The notes beneath the pieces are model-generated. The model was not told the origin of the DNA, did not search any database, and saw only the letters and a list, made by a program, of their open reading frames with translations. Shown one piece after another: positions 1 to 8,404 of a stretch of DNA of 64,000 nt. Every line of letters begins with the position of its first letter. Position 1 is the stretch's first letter. A program made the position numbers and the translations under genes. The stretch comes from Sporichthyaceae bacterium (lineage in GTDB: Bacteria; Actinomycetota; Actinomycetes; Sporichthyales; Sporichthyaceae): assembly GCA_036493475.1 (NCBI GenBank), contig DASXPS010000056.1, positions 1-64,000 on the forward strand, read 5' to 3'.

Positions 1-43
1 GTCGGACATTGGCGATGGGGGGCGCGTTCGCGATGGGGGTGCC

Positions 44-1180
44 TCAGCGGTTGCCGAACACGTCGCGGATCTTGGAGAACAGGCCGGGCTGACCGCTCTT
101 CAGATTCCCGTCCGGCTCCTCCTCGCCGCGCAACTGGGCCAGCTGGAGCAGCAACGCCTCCTGGGCGTCGTCCAGCCGGGTCGGGGTCATCACCTCGATG
201 TGCACGATGAGGTCACCACGCCCGGTCGCCCGCAGGTGCGGAATGCCCTTGGCGGTCAGTCGCTCCAACTTCCCGGACTGGGTGCCCGCACGAACCACCA
301 GGTGGTGCGGGCCGTCCAGGGTCTCGATGTCCATCGCGGTGCCCAGGGCGGCCGCGGTCATCGGCAGCGACACCGTGCAGTGCAGGTCATCGCCCTGCCG
401 GGTGAAGTACGGGTGCGGCGTCTCCAGGATCTCCACGTACAGGTCGCCGGGCGGGCCACCACCGGACCCGACCTCGCCCTCGCCGGCGAGCTGGATCCGG
501 GTGCCCGTGTCCACACCGGCCGGGATCTTCACCTTCAGCGTGCGCCGGGCCCGCACGCGGCCCTCACCGTCACACTCGGTGCACGGGGAGGAGACGATCT
601 CGCCGAACCCGCGGCACTGCGCGCACGGCCGGGAGGTCATCACCTGGCCGAGGAACGAGCGCTGCACCGAAGCGATCTCACCGCGTCCGTGGCACACGTC
701 GCAGGTGACCGGATGCGTACCGGGCTCGGCGCCCTTGCCGCGGCAGCGTTCGCAGACCACCGCGGTGTCGATGTGGATCTCCCGGGTAGCGCCGAAAGCG
801 GACTCGGCCAGCTCGATCTCCAGCCGGATCATCGCGTCGTTGCCGCGCTGCACCCGGCTGCGCGGGCCGCGCGCGCCGGACTGCCCGAAGAAGGCGTCCA
901 TGATGTCGCTGAACGCGCCGAACCCCGCCCCGCCGGTGCCGAACCCACCCGCGCCCGGGCCGCCCGCGGACAGCGGATCCCCGCCCAGGTCGTACATCTG
1001 ACGCTTCTGTGGGTCGGAGAGCACCTCGTAGGCCGCGGTCACGTTCTTGAACTGCTCCTGCGCGGCCGGGTCCGGGTTGCGGTCCGGATGCAGTTGCATG
1101 GCCAACTTGCGATAGGCCCGCTTGATGGTCTCGGCGTCCGCGTTGCGGGGCACACCGAGAATCCCGTAGTAGTCAGGCAC
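44..1180 (-). CDS. dnaJ: Chaperone protein DnaJ (Hsp40)
   Basis: Type I DnaJ co-chaperone that stimulates the DnaK ATPase and delivers unfolded protein. The J domain is at the N-terminus with the HPD tripeptide at residues 31-33. A Gly/Phe-rich linker (about 66-100) follows, then four CxxCxGxG zinc motifs between about 143 and 215, then the substrate-binding C-terminal domains. The length of 378 aa is normal. The start is GTG and lies inside the 3' end of hrcA (8 bp overlap), so the two genes are surely co-transcribed and controlled by the CIRCE operator upstream of hrcA. This hrcA-dnaJ pairing is typical of the second actinobacterial dnaJ (dnaJ2 type), as opposed to the dnaK-operon copy. A minus-strand ATG at bases 9-7 could begin the next gene, but too little is visible to name it. 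Confidence 0.97.
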   Translation of the reverse strand: MPDYYGILGVPRNADAETIKRAYRKLAMQLHPDRNPDPAAQEQFKNVTAAYEVLSDPQKRQMYDLGGDPLSAGGPGAGGFGTGGAGFGAFSDIMDAFFGQSGARGPRSRVQRGNDAMIRLEIELAESAFGATREIHIDTAVVCERCRGKGAEPGTHPVTCDVCHGRGEIASVQRSFLGQVMTSRPCAQCRGFGEIVSSPCTECDGEGRVRARRTLKVKIPAGVDTGTRIQLAGEGEVGSGGGPPGDLYVEILETPHPYFTRQGDDLHCTVSLPMTAAALGTAMDIETLDGPHHLVVRAGTQSGKLERLTAKGIPHLRATGRGDLIVHIEVMTPTRLDDAQEALLLQLAQLRGEEEPDGNLKSGQPGLFSKIRDVFGNR

Positions 1181-2210
1181 CCGGGTTGTCCCCCGAGATC
1201 ATCTGTCCGACGTACCGAGCCACCGCACGCACCGCCCCCATCGTTCCCGGATAGTCCATCCGCGTCGGGCCGATTACCCCGAGCCGGGAGACCACCTCGC
1301 CCCGTCCGTACGCCGAGGCCACCACCGAGGTGCCGGCCAACCCGGCCAGTGCCGTCTCGTGCCCGATCCGCACGCTCAGGTCGGTGGTCGCCGCCTCGCC
1401 GAGCAACCGCATCAGCACGACCTGCTCCTCCAGCGCCTCGAGCACCACGTGCAGCGAGTCGGAGAAGTCGTGCCCGCTGCGGGTGAGGTTCGCCGCCCCG
1501 GCCATCACCACCCGCTGGTCGCGGGAGTGGTCAATCATCTCGCGCAGCGCCTCGACCACCCGCGCCACCACGGTGCCGTCGACCACCGGGTCGAGCACCC
1601 GGAACTGCGTAGCCAGCGCGGCCACCGCTTCGTCCGCGGCAGTCAGCCGCTTGCCGTCCATCACCGCGTTGAGCCGGGCCCGCAGGTCTGGCAACAGCTC
1701 TTCGGAGGTCACCACCGGGACCTCCACCACCCGCTGATCCACCCGACCGGTGTCGGTGATCAACACCATCATCACCCGGCCCGGCGCCATGTGCAGCAGC
1801 TCCAAATGACGCACCGTCGCCCCGGACAGCGACGGGTACTGCACCACCGCCACCTGGCGGGTGAGCTGCGACAACAACCGCACGGTGCGATCCACCACGT
1901 CATCGAGGTTGACCGCGCTGTCCAGGAAGTGCTGGATGGCGCGGCGTTCGGCCGGGGACAGCGCGCGCACCTCGGAGAGCCGGTCGACGAACAACCGGTA
2001 GCCCTTGTCGGTGGGGATACGCCCGGCGCTGGTGTGCGGCTGGGCGATGTACCCCTCTTCCTCCAGCACCGCCATGTCGTTGCGGATCGTGGCCGGGGAC
2101 ACCCCGAGGTTGTGCCGGTCGACCAGGGTCTTGGACCCGACGGGCTCCTCGGTGGCGACGTAGTCGCGCACGATCGCGCGCAGCACGGCCAGCTTGCGGT
2201 CATCGAGCAC
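1173..2210 (-). CDS. hrcA: Heat-inducible transcription repressor HrcA
   Basis: Repressor of class I heat-shock genes that binds CIRCE operators and needs GroEL for activity. The N-terminal winged helix is recognisable ([20 protein letters not shown]) and is followed by the family marker with [14 protein letters not shown] at about 59-72; the rest is the GAF-like dimerisation and inserted domain. The length of 345 aa is usual. The GTG start has a good GGGAGG ribosome-binding site about 7 bases upstream. It is the first gene of the hrcA-dnaJ operon and its leader holds a CIRCE element, so it should repress itself. The gene to the right (DUF3097) is divergent. Confidence 0.97.
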   Translation of the reverse strand: MLDDRKLAVLRAIVRDYVATEEPVGSKTLVDRHNLGVSPATIRNDMAVLEEEGYIAQPHTSAGRIPTDKGYRLFVDRLSEVRALSPAERRAIQHFLDSAVNLDDVVDRTVRLLSQLTRQVAVVQYPSLSGATVRHLELLHMAPGRVMMVLITDTGRVDQRVVEVPVVTSEELLPDLRARLNAVMDGKRLTAADEAVAALATQFRVLDPVVDGTVVARVVEALREMIDHSRDQRVVMAGAANLTRSGHDFSDSLHVVLEALEEQVVLMRLLGEAATTDLSVRIGHETALAGLAGTSVVASAYGRGEVVSRLGVIGPTRMDYPGTMGAVRAVARYVGQMISGDNPGA

Positions 2211-2246
2211 CGCGCACCTCCCGGCCCTGCGTCAACTGCCCGACAG

Positions 2247-2273
2247 TTAGCACTGTCGGGTGGCGAGTGCTTA
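2247..2273. promoter_or_regulatory. CIRCE operator for HrcA
   Basis: The left arm TTAGCACTG, a 9-base spacer and the right arm GAGTGCTTA match the CIRCE consensus (TTAGCACTC-N9-GAGTGCTAA) at 16 of 18 arm positions. It lies 37 bases upstream of the hrcA start, the expected place for autoregulation. A second perfect 8-bp inverted repeat (CCCGACAG at 2239-2246 with CTGTCGGG at 2253-2260) overlaps the left arm. Confidence 0.93.
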
Positions 2274-2281
2274 GTCTACCG

Positions 2282-2370
2282 GCGATTGAGGCGAGCGGAC
2301 CGCGAGCAGCGAGGAACGAGCGATCGCGAGTCCCGAGCCGATTGAAGCCGGTTGAGCGCAGCGAGCACCG
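2282..2370. repeat. Dispersed intergenic repeat, copy 1
   Basis: This GC-rich block lies between hrcA and the DUF3097 gene. It begins GCGATTGAGGCGAGCG and, after about 35 variable bases, contains CCGAGCCGATTGAAG followed by CCGGTTGAGCG. The same two blocks, inverted, recur at 48679-48745, and the CCGGTTGAGCG part recurs at 25292-25315. An open frame runs through it into the downstream gene, but the codons look like repeat sequence and do not belong to the protein. Confidence 0.55.
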
Positions 2371-2398
2371 GCCCGACGTGCCCGTTACGGTTTACGCG

Positions 2399-3223
2399 AT
2401 GGACCGATATGCGGGCGATCCACTCGCCGGGAACTGGCGGCGGCCCACGGTGGTGCCCGAGGTGGCCGCCGATGTGGACCTGGTGATCGAGGTTTCCGAG
2501 AGCGGGTTCTGCGGGGCGGTGGTGGGCACCGAGAAGGGGCCCGGCGGACACCTGGTCACCCTGGAAGACCGGCTGGGGCGGCGCCGGGTGTTCCCGCTGG
2601 GCCCGGGGTTTCTGCTCGAGGGCAAGCCGGTGACGCTGATCGCCCCGGTGGTCGCCGCACCCAAGCCGTCGACGCGCACGGCGTCCGGCTCGGTCGGCGC
2701 CTCCGTCGGCACGCGCGCCCGGGTGGCCCGCGAGGGCCGCATCTACGTCGAGGGGCGGCACGACGCGGAGCTGGTGGAGAAGGTCTGGGGCGACGACCTG
2801 CGCGGCGAGGGGGTGGTCGTGGAGTACCTGGAGGGCGTCGACGACCTGCCGGCCATCGTCGCGGAGTTCCAGCCGGGGCCCGGCCGCAGGCTGGGCGTGC
2901 TCGTCGACCACTTCGTGCACGGGTCGAAGGAGTCCCGGTTGGCCCAGCAGGTGCGCTCGCCGCACGTGCTGGTCGTGGGGCATCCGTTCATCGACATCTG
3001 GGCAGCGGTCAAGCCGGACGCGGTGGGCATCGGTGCCTGGCCGACGATCCCGCCCGGTCGGCCGTGGAAGCACGGCGTGCTGGCGGAGTTGGGCTGGGAC
3101 GTGGAACCGCACGTGGCCTGGCGGCGCATCCTCGGCGGGGTGCGCACCTGGAACGACCTGCAGACCCCGTTGCTCACCTGCATGGAACAACTGATCGACT
3201 TCGTCACCGACCCCAGCGACTGA
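2399..3223 (+). CDS. DUF3097 family protein
   Basis: Conserved actinobacterial protein of unknown function. I chose the ATG at 2399 because the protein then starts MDRYAGDPLAG, like family members as I recall them, and because the upstream frame runs through repeat DNA. The N-terminal half (about 1-95) looks like a small beta-rich domain. The C-terminal half contains IYVEGRHDAELVEKVWG and later LGVLVDHF, a spacing reminiscent of TOPRIM domains (Glu in the first block, Asp in the second). That suggests a nucleic-acid or metal-dependent phosphotransfer role, but this is inference. The gene is convergent with hemW, with only 7 bases between stops. Confidence 0.85.
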   Translation: MDRYAGDPLAGNWRRPTVVPEVAADVDLVIEVSESGFCGAVVGTEKGPGGHLVTLEDRLGRRRVFPLGPGFLLEGKPVTLIAPVVAAPKPSTRTASGSVGASVGTRARVAREGRIYVEGRHDAELVEKVWGDDLRGEGVVVEYLEGVDDLPAIVAEFQPGPGRRLGVLVDHFVHGSKESRLAQQVRSPHVLVVGHPFIDIWAAVKPDAVGIGAWPTIPPGRPWKHGVLAELGWDVEPHVAWRRILGGVRTWNDLQTPLLTCMEQLIDFVTDPSD

Positions 3224-3230
3224 CCACCCG

Positions 3231-4385
3231 TCAGTCGGTCAGGTCGCGGATCACCGCATCGGCCAGCAACCGGCCGCGCAGGGTGAGCACCGCCCGGCCC
3301 GCCGCATGCGCGTCCGGTTTCAACAGGCCATCCGTGACGGCGCGGGCGGCGGCGGTGCGGCCGACGTCGGACAACTCGTCCAGACCGAGGCCGCCGCGCA
3401 GGCGCAGCTCGAGCATCACCCGCTCCAACTGCTGCTGAGCCGGCGTCAGCTCCTCGAAGTCCGCCGCCGGACTGCCCTGCGCCACCCGCTGCGCGTAGTC
3501 GCGCGGATGGCGCACGTTCCACCAGCGCTTCCCGGCCAGGTGCGAGTGTGCGCCGGGGCCGATCCCCCACCAGTCCCCGCCGGTCCAGTACAGCAGGTTG
3601 TGCCGGGCCCGCGCGGATTCCCCACGGGCCCAGTTCGAGACCTCGTACCAGTCGAATCCCGCGCCGGTAAGTACCGCGTCGGCCACCTCGTAGCGGTCGG
3701 CGAGGCCGTCCGGGTCCGGCGCGGGCAGTTCGCCGCGGCGCACCCGGGCGGCCAGTCGGGTGCCCTCCTCCAGGATCAGCGAGTACGCGCTGACGTGGTC
3801 CGGGCCGGCCTCGATCGCCGCGTGCAGGGAGTCCTGCCAGTCCGCATCGCTCTCGCCGGGCGTGCCGTAGATCAGGTCCAGGTTGACGTGCGCGAAGCCC
3901 GCCTGGCGGGCCCACTGCACGCACTGCAGGGCCCGGCCCGGCGTGTGCTGTCGGTCGAGTACCGCCAGCACATGGCTCGCCGCGCTCTGCATGCCGAACG
4001 AGATGCGGGTGAACCCGGCTTCCCGCAGCGCGGCCAATGACGCAGCGTCCACCGATTCCGGGTTGGCCTCGGTAGTCACTTCGGCGTCCACGGCCAGTCC
4101 GAACTCCTCGTCGATGACCGTCAACAGGCCGCCGAGTTCACTCGGGCTGAGCAGGGTGGGGGTGCCGCCGCCGACAAAAACGGTCTGCACCGAACGGCGG
4201 CCCATGGTGGCCGCCGCGTACCGGATTTCCGCGGCCGCCACCCTCGGATACTCCGCGCGACTACCGCCGCCGCCGAGGTCGGCCGCGGTGTAGGTGTTGA
4301 AGTCGCAGTAACCGCATCTGCTGGCGCAGAACGGCACGTGCACGTATATGCCGAACGGCACAGTGATGCCGAACGGTGCGCTCAC
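3231..4385 (-). CDS. hemW: HemW-like radical SAM protein (heme chaperone, formerly HemN-like)
   Basis: A radical SAM enzyme of the HemN/HemW group, 384 aa. The cluster-binding motif CASRCGYC occurs near residue 20, after the beta-strand IYVHVPF. FVGGGTPT and the TTEANPES block are typical SAM-binding elements. HemW proteins insert heme rather than performing the oxygen-independent coproporphyrinogen oxidase reaction. The CxxxCxYC motif is not extended to the additional Cys seen in HemN, and the HNLLYW motif is the one kept in HemW. The start is GTG. It is the last gene on this strand before the convergent DUF3097 gene. Confidence 0.93.
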   Translation of the reverse strand: MSAPFGITVPFGIYVHVPFCASRCGYCDFNTYTAADLGGGGSRAEYPRVAAAEIRYAAATMGRRSVQTVFVGGGTPTLLSPSELGGLLTVIDEEFGLAVDAEVTTEANPESVDAASLAALREAGFTRISFGMQSAASHVLAVLDRQHTPGRALQCVQWARQAGFAHVNLDLIYGTPGESDADWQDSLHAAIEAGPDHVSAYSLILEEGTRLAARVRRGELPAPDPDGLADRYEVADAVLTGAGFDWYEVSNWARGESARARHNLLYWTGGDWWGIGPGAHSHLAGKRWWNVRHPRDYAQRVAQGSPAADFEELTPAQQQLERVMLELRLRGGLGLDELSDVGRTAAARAVTDGLLKPDAHAAGRAVLTLRGRLLADAVIRDLTD

Positions 4386-4398
4386 ACCGTCGATTGTG

Positions 4399-6849
4399 TC
4401 AGCGCGGAGAGGCGATCGAGTCCGTGTGCGAGAGGGTGACCTCGATCAGCACGTCGGCCGACTCTCTCACTGCGACCTCGGCCGTTGCGGGAGGGTAGCC
4501 CACCGCGTGCAGGGTGTAGCCACCCTCGGCGACATCGGCGAACTCATAACGCCCGGCGCTGTCCGTGCGGGTGTTCGCCACCACCGCGCCCGTCGGGTCC
4601 TCCAGCCACACCCGGGCGTCCGGGATGGGCAGGCCGGACGCGGTGCGGGCCACCCCGTTGACGGCCGCCCGACCGGGCACCGGCACGTCGTACACCGTGG
4701 TCCCGGATGACTCGATGAGCACGGCGGCCTGCACCGGTGTCGTGCCCTCGCGGTGCACCGACACGGTGCCCACCCCGGCCTGCAGGTCGGCGAATTGGTA
4801 CCGGCCCGCGTCGTCGGTGCGGGTGGAGGCCAGCACCTGACCGGAGGCGTCGCTCCAGGTCACGGTCGCGTTTACCACCGAGCGCTGGGTGCCCAGCGTG
4901 TGCACGGTGCCCACCAGGCCGACGGCGCCGGACAGCCCGATCTCCACCTCGACGTCGGCGCTGGCCGCGGGCACGTGCAGCGTGCAGGCGTACGGCCGGT
5001 GCCGGGCGTGCCGGGCCACCAGCACGGCCTCGGTCGGCCCGGTGACCAGGAAGGAGAAGCGACCGTTGTCATCGGTCCAACCGCGGTCCAACTGGCGCCC
5101 GGCGTCGTCGAGCAGGGTGAGGGCCACCCGACCGATGGGGTGCCCGGCGTGGTCGCGCACCAGGCCACGCACATTGCCCCGGGTCGGCACCTGCTGGGGG
5201 TGGGATCCGTTGGCGGTCACCCCGATGATCGGGCGGGCGCCGGGCGCGCCGGACGCGGCCCAGGCGGGCGCGTCGTCGCGGGGTCGGCGGGGAATCGGTG
5301 GCACATCTTCCAGCGTGGCAGACCCGTCCGGCTGCAGGCCGGACGACACGGCGGCGCGCACCACCAGATCGGCGTGCATGGCACCGTCCAGGCGCCGCAC
5401 GTTGACCAGCCAGATGATGATCGCGGCCGCGGCGAGCATGATCAGGGCCGACCACAACGCGGCCCGGACGTAGCCCTGGACCTGGGCGGCGATCAGCGTC
5501 TGCGGGTCGAAGGGCTTGCCCTTCATCCAGTTCAGGCTGCGGTGCGCGGCCACCGTGGACAGCAGCGCCAGACCCAACGAGGTACCGACCTGCTGGGCGG
5601 TGTTGATGGTGGCGCTGGCCACGCTGGCATCGCGCGGCTCCACCTCGATGGTGGCCCCGTTGAAGGCCGGGACGAACACCGCACCCATGGACACACCCAG
5701 CACGAGCATGGCGGGCAGCAGATCGTGGCTGAACGTGGACTGCGGGGTGAGCCGCAGCAGCAGGCCCATCCCGATCCCGGCACCGGTCAGGCCGAAGCCC
5801 ATGATCCAACGCGGCGCGACCTTGGTGACCAGCGAGCTGACGATGCCGGAGGCCACGACGATGCCGATCGTCACCGACAGGAACGCGACGCCGGTGCGCA
5901 GCGGTGAATACCCGAGCACACCCTGCATGAAAAAGGTCAGGAAGAAGAACGCACCGAACAGGCCCAGCGCGGACAGCGCCACCGCGATGTTGGCGCCCGC
6001 CCGGGTGCGGTGCATCAGGATGCGCAGCGGCAGCACCGGGTTGGGCACCACGCGTTGGCTGACCACGAACAGGATCAACAAGGACAGGCCGAGGAACAAC
6101 CAGAACAGCGTGGCGTTCTGCGTCCAGCCATGGCGCTCGGCCTCGGAGAAGCCATAGACCAGGCTGAGCACGCCGCCGGTGCCGAGCACGGTGCCCACCA
6201 GGTCCAACCGCCCCGGATGCTCCGGTCGGAACTCGTCGACGAAGGCATAGGCGCCGGCCACGGTGAGCACGGTGAGCGGGATGTTGATGAACATCGTCCA
6301 GCGCCAACTGGCGTACTCGGTGAGCACACCGCCGAGCACCAGGCCCAACGCGGAGCCGCCGCCGGCCACCACACCGAAGATGGCGAAGGCCCGGGCGCGT
6401 TCCTTGGCATTGGTGAACGTATTGGCCAACAGGGCCAGCGCGGCCGGCGCGAGCAGGGCGCCGAACACGCCCTGCAGGGCGCGTGCGGCCAACAACATGG
6501 CGAGGTTCTGCGCCGCCCCACCCAACGCGGAGGCCAGACCGAAGCCGAGCAGTCCGATGACCAGCGAGCGGCGCAGCCCCAGGTAGTCGGTCACCCGGCC
6601 GCCGAGCAGCAACAGGCCGCCGAAGGCCAGCGTGTAGACGGTGACCACCCACTGCCGGTCGGCCTCCGACACGTGCAGCCCCACGCTCATGCTGGGCAGC
6701 GCGACGTTGATGATCGTGGCGTCCACCACAATGACCAGCTGACCGAGGGTCAGCACCAGCAGGGCGAATGCCTTGCGGCGCGCGGCGTGATCTGGGTGTG
6801 GCGCCGCCGGTGCGGCGCCGGATCGAGCGACCTCGGACTCCACGGCCAT
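4399..6849 (-). CDS. MFS (DHA2-type) efflux transporter with C-terminal Ig-like/CNA-B repeats
   Basis: The first ~490 residues are a 14-helix major facilitator of the drug:H+ antiporter-2 type: motif A-like GGRVTDYLGLRR at about 83-94 and VVDATIINVALPS at about 41-53. The C-terminal ~260 residues (about 557-810) hold three beta-rich repeats of the carboxypeptidase-regulatory/CNA-B kind, each with a core like TDDNGRFSF, TDDAGRYQF or TDSAGRYEF. At 816 aa it is far longer than the ~500 aa of plain DHA2 transporters. These repeats are normally extracellular, but the C-terminus of this transporter class is expected in the cytoplasm. It lies 9 bp downstream of a TetR gene, probably in one operon and repressed by it. 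The substrate is unknown. Confidence 0.9.
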   Translation of the reverse strand: MAVESEVARSGAAPAAPHPDHAARRKAFALLVLTLGQLVIVVDATIINVALPSMSVGLHVSEADRQWVVTVYTLAFGGLLLLGGRVTDYLGLRRSLVIGLLGFGLASALGGAAQNLAMLLAARALQGVFGALLAPAALALLANTFTNAKERARAFAIFGVVAGGGSALGLVLGGVLTEYASWRWTMFINIPLTVLTVAGAYAFVDEFRPEHPGRLDLVGTVLGTGGVLSLVYGFSEAERHGWTQNATLFWLFLGLSLLILFVVSQRVVPNPVLPLRILMHRTRAGANIAVALSALGLFGAFFFLTFFMQGVLGYSPLRTGVAFLSVTIGIVVASGIVSSLVTKVAPRWIMGFGLTGAGIGMGLLLRLTPQSTFSHDLLPAMLVLGVSMGAVFVPAFNGATIEVEPRDASVASATINTAQQVGTSLGLALLSTVAAHRSLNWMKGKPFDPQTLIAAQVQGYVRAALWSALIMLAAAAIIIWLVNVRRLDGAMHADLVVRAAVSSGLQPDGSATLEDVPPIPRRPRDDAPAWAASGAPGARPIIGVTANGSHPQQVPTRGNVRGLVRDHAGHPIGRVALTLLDDAGRQLDRGWTDDNGRFSFLVTGPTEAVLVARHARHRPYACTLHVPAASADVEVEIGLSGAVGLVGTVHTLGTQRSVVNATVTWSDASGQVLASTRTDDAGRYQFADLQAGVGTVSVHREGTTPVQAAVLIESSGTTVYDVPVPGRAAVNGVARTASGLPIPDARVWLEDPTGAVVANTRTDSAGRYEFADVAEGGYTLHAVGYPPATAEVAVRESADVLIEVTLSHTDSIASPR

Positions 6850-6858
6850 CGCGGTCTC

Positions 6859-7464
6859 CTAGCGTTCGGCGGACGACAGCAGCGGCAGCAGGACGCGGTC
6901 GACGAGGCGGTGCAGCAAGGCGTCATCGACGGGTTCGCCGGTGATCAGGATGCGGGTCATCAACGTGGCCGGGGCGAGCTCGCGGACGAACTCCGGATCC
7001 GGGGCGGTGATCGCGCCCTCGGCGCAGTACCGGGCGAGTAGGTCATCGGTGGTCGCCCGGCAACGCGCGATGTCCGCGCGCAGCAGACCGGCCAACTCCG
7101 GGTCGCCCTGCATGGCGTGGACCATGCCCGCCAGCAGCGCGGCCTTGTCGGCGAAGCGGTCGCGCGCATTAGTGAGCAGGGTGAGCAGGTCGGCGCGCAG
7201 GTCGCCGGTGTACTCCGGGGCGATGTTGTCCGAGTCGGTGATGTAGCGCACCGCCGCACCGACCAACGCGGGCTTGCCCGGCCAGCGGCGGTAGATGGTC
7301 GCCTTGCTGGCCCGGGCGCGGGCGGCCACCGCATCGATGGTGAGCCGCTCGTACCCGATCTCGGTGAGCAGTTCGGCGCACACGCCGAGAATCTCCTGCT
7401 CGCGCGTGGTCAGCTCGGCCTCGTCCACCCGGTCCGACGTTGTCACCTCAGTCACGGCCCCCAC
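6859..7464 (-). CDS. TetR family transcriptional regulator
   Basis: 201-aa one-domain-plus-ligand-pocket repressor. The helix-turn-helix is near residues 25-65 and contains IDAVAARARASKATIYRRWPGK, with the TIYRRWPGK recognition helix typical of TetR. The ligand-binding half resembles the TetR_C_11 type, judged by eye. It precedes the MFS gene in the same direction and has a palindromic operator just upstream of its start, so autoregulation with control of the efflux gene is likely. The GTG at 7464 is used; a second in-frame GTG at 7455 is possible. Confidence 0.93.
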   Translation of the reverse strand: MGAVTEVTTSDRVDEAELTTREQEILGVCAELLTEIGYERLTIDAVAARARASKATIYRRWPGKPALVGAAVRYITDSDNIAPEYTGDLRADLLTLLTNARDRFADKAALLAGMVHAMQGDPELAGLLRADIARCRATTDDLLARYCAEGAITAPDPEFVRELAPATLMTRILITGEPVDDALLHRLVDRVLLPLLSSAER

Positions 7465-7473
7465 CTTACGCGC

Positions 7474-7493
7474 GGAACAGTACGGTTCCGTAC
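7474..7493. promoter_or_regulatory. Probable TetR operator
   Basis: Two overlapping dyads lie 10 bases upstream of the tetR start. GGAAC-N-GTAC-N-GTTCC (7474-7489) is symmetrical at 14 of 16 positions, and GTACGG-TT-CCGTAC (7480-7493) has perfect 6-bp arms. The position and symmetry fit an operator for the adjacent TetR protein; no binding data are available. Confidence 0.65.
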
Positions 7494-7643
7494 CGGTAAG
7501 CGCATGGACTGATCAACAAACCCCGGGCCCTCCTGACACGGCATCAGTAGTGACGGCGCGCCTCCGCCAGGTCACGCTGCGCGGTCGTCAAGATGAACTT
7601 GAGAGGCAGCCGGCCCGGGCTGCCCGGTACCCGGGGGGTAGCT

Positions 7644-8366
7644 GTGTTCGGACGGAAAACGGCGCTCGGGCTGTTGACCGGGGCGTTTGCGGCGACAGGG
7701 GTGGTCGGCGGGGGCGCAGCCGTGTGGGCGGCCAACGCCAAGACGACCCAGGCGGGCGACGTCATTCAGGCCTGTGCCGGCGATCACGGCGTATTGCGGC
7801 TGGCGGTCCCCGATTGCCGTGCCCACGAGTCCGTGATCAGTTGGAATGTGGAGGGTCAGCAGGGGCCGGTCGGTCCGCAGGGGCCGCAGGGGCCGCAAGG
7901 GCCCGCGGGTGTTGGCAGTGGACCGACATTCGATGTGCTGCCCTTCGTCGCGAACAACGTCGCGCACCGCACGGGGTACGTGCTCAGCACCCACCCCACG
8001 GCGATCCCCGACCTGCAGCTGGTCCTCCCCCGGCCCGGCACCTATCTGATCGCCGCCGATGTCCGCGGGGTGCTCGTGCAGAGCGCGGGGCACGACTGCT
8101 TCCTGATGGCCCAGTTCGTCCAGGGTTCGCCGGGCACCGCGGTGTCCGGCACCCAGCGCACAGTGGTGACCGACTTCACGACGCCCGGCACCGTCGTGGA
8201 CGGCACCGCACCTATTCAGACCGTGCTGACCACCACGGTCGCGAACACGGTCGTCGAGGTCAGTGCGTTCGCGGTCAACTCGTTGGGCAACGCTTGCGCG
8301 GGCGTGGGCCGGATCATCTCCGATCGGCACGGAGCCAGCACGCTCAACGCGGTACGCATCCACTGA
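7644..8366 (+). CDS. Exported protein with short collagen-like stalk and beta-rich head
   Basis: Secreted protein of about 240 aa. The GTG at 7644 is preferred: it follows GGGGGG with a six-base gap and gives a normal signal peptide (MFGRKTALGLLTGAFAATG, hydrophobic, then Ala-rich). An ATG at 7593 in the same frame would add 17 Pro/Gly/Arg-rich residues and lacks a Shine-Dalgarno sequence. The mature part begins with a Cys-containing segment (IQACAGDHGVLRL ... PDCRAHE), then about six Gly-X-Y triplets ([16 protein letters not shown]), then a ~150-aa head likely to be a jelly-roll-like domain. The function is unknown. A surface or spore-coat role would be speculation. It is convergent with lepA and ends in a hairpin terminator. 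Confidence 0.8.
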   Translation: MFGRKTALGLLTGAFAATGVVGGGAAVWAANAKTTQAGDVIQACAGDHGVLRLAVPDCRAHESVISWNVEGQQGPVGPQGPQGPQGPAGVGSGPTFDVLPFVANNVAHRTGYVLSTHPTAIPDLQLVLPRPGTYLIAADVRGVLVQSAGHDCFLMAQFVQGSPGTAVSGTQRTVVTDFTTPGTVVDGTAPIQTVLTTTVANTVVEVSAFAVNSLGNACAGVGRIISDRHGASTLNAVRIH

Positions 8367-8377
8367 TCGTCACACAC

Positions 8378-8400
8378 GGGGCTTCGGGCGCCCGAACCCC
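8378..8400. terminator. Hairpin terminator between convergent genes
   Basis: The arms GGGG-C-TTCGGGC and GCCCGAA-CCCC are complementary except for one bulged C and lie 12 bases past the exported-protein stop and just past the lepA stop. T-rich CTTATTT follows on the plus strand, so it mainly serves the plus-strand gene and may work in both directions. Confidence 0.65.
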
Positions 8401-8404
8401 CGAC

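Noticed and set aside
2267-2398. N-terminal extension of the DUF3097 protein
   Set aside because: The frame lies within repeat DNA and overlaps the CIRCE right arm; the family start is at 2399.
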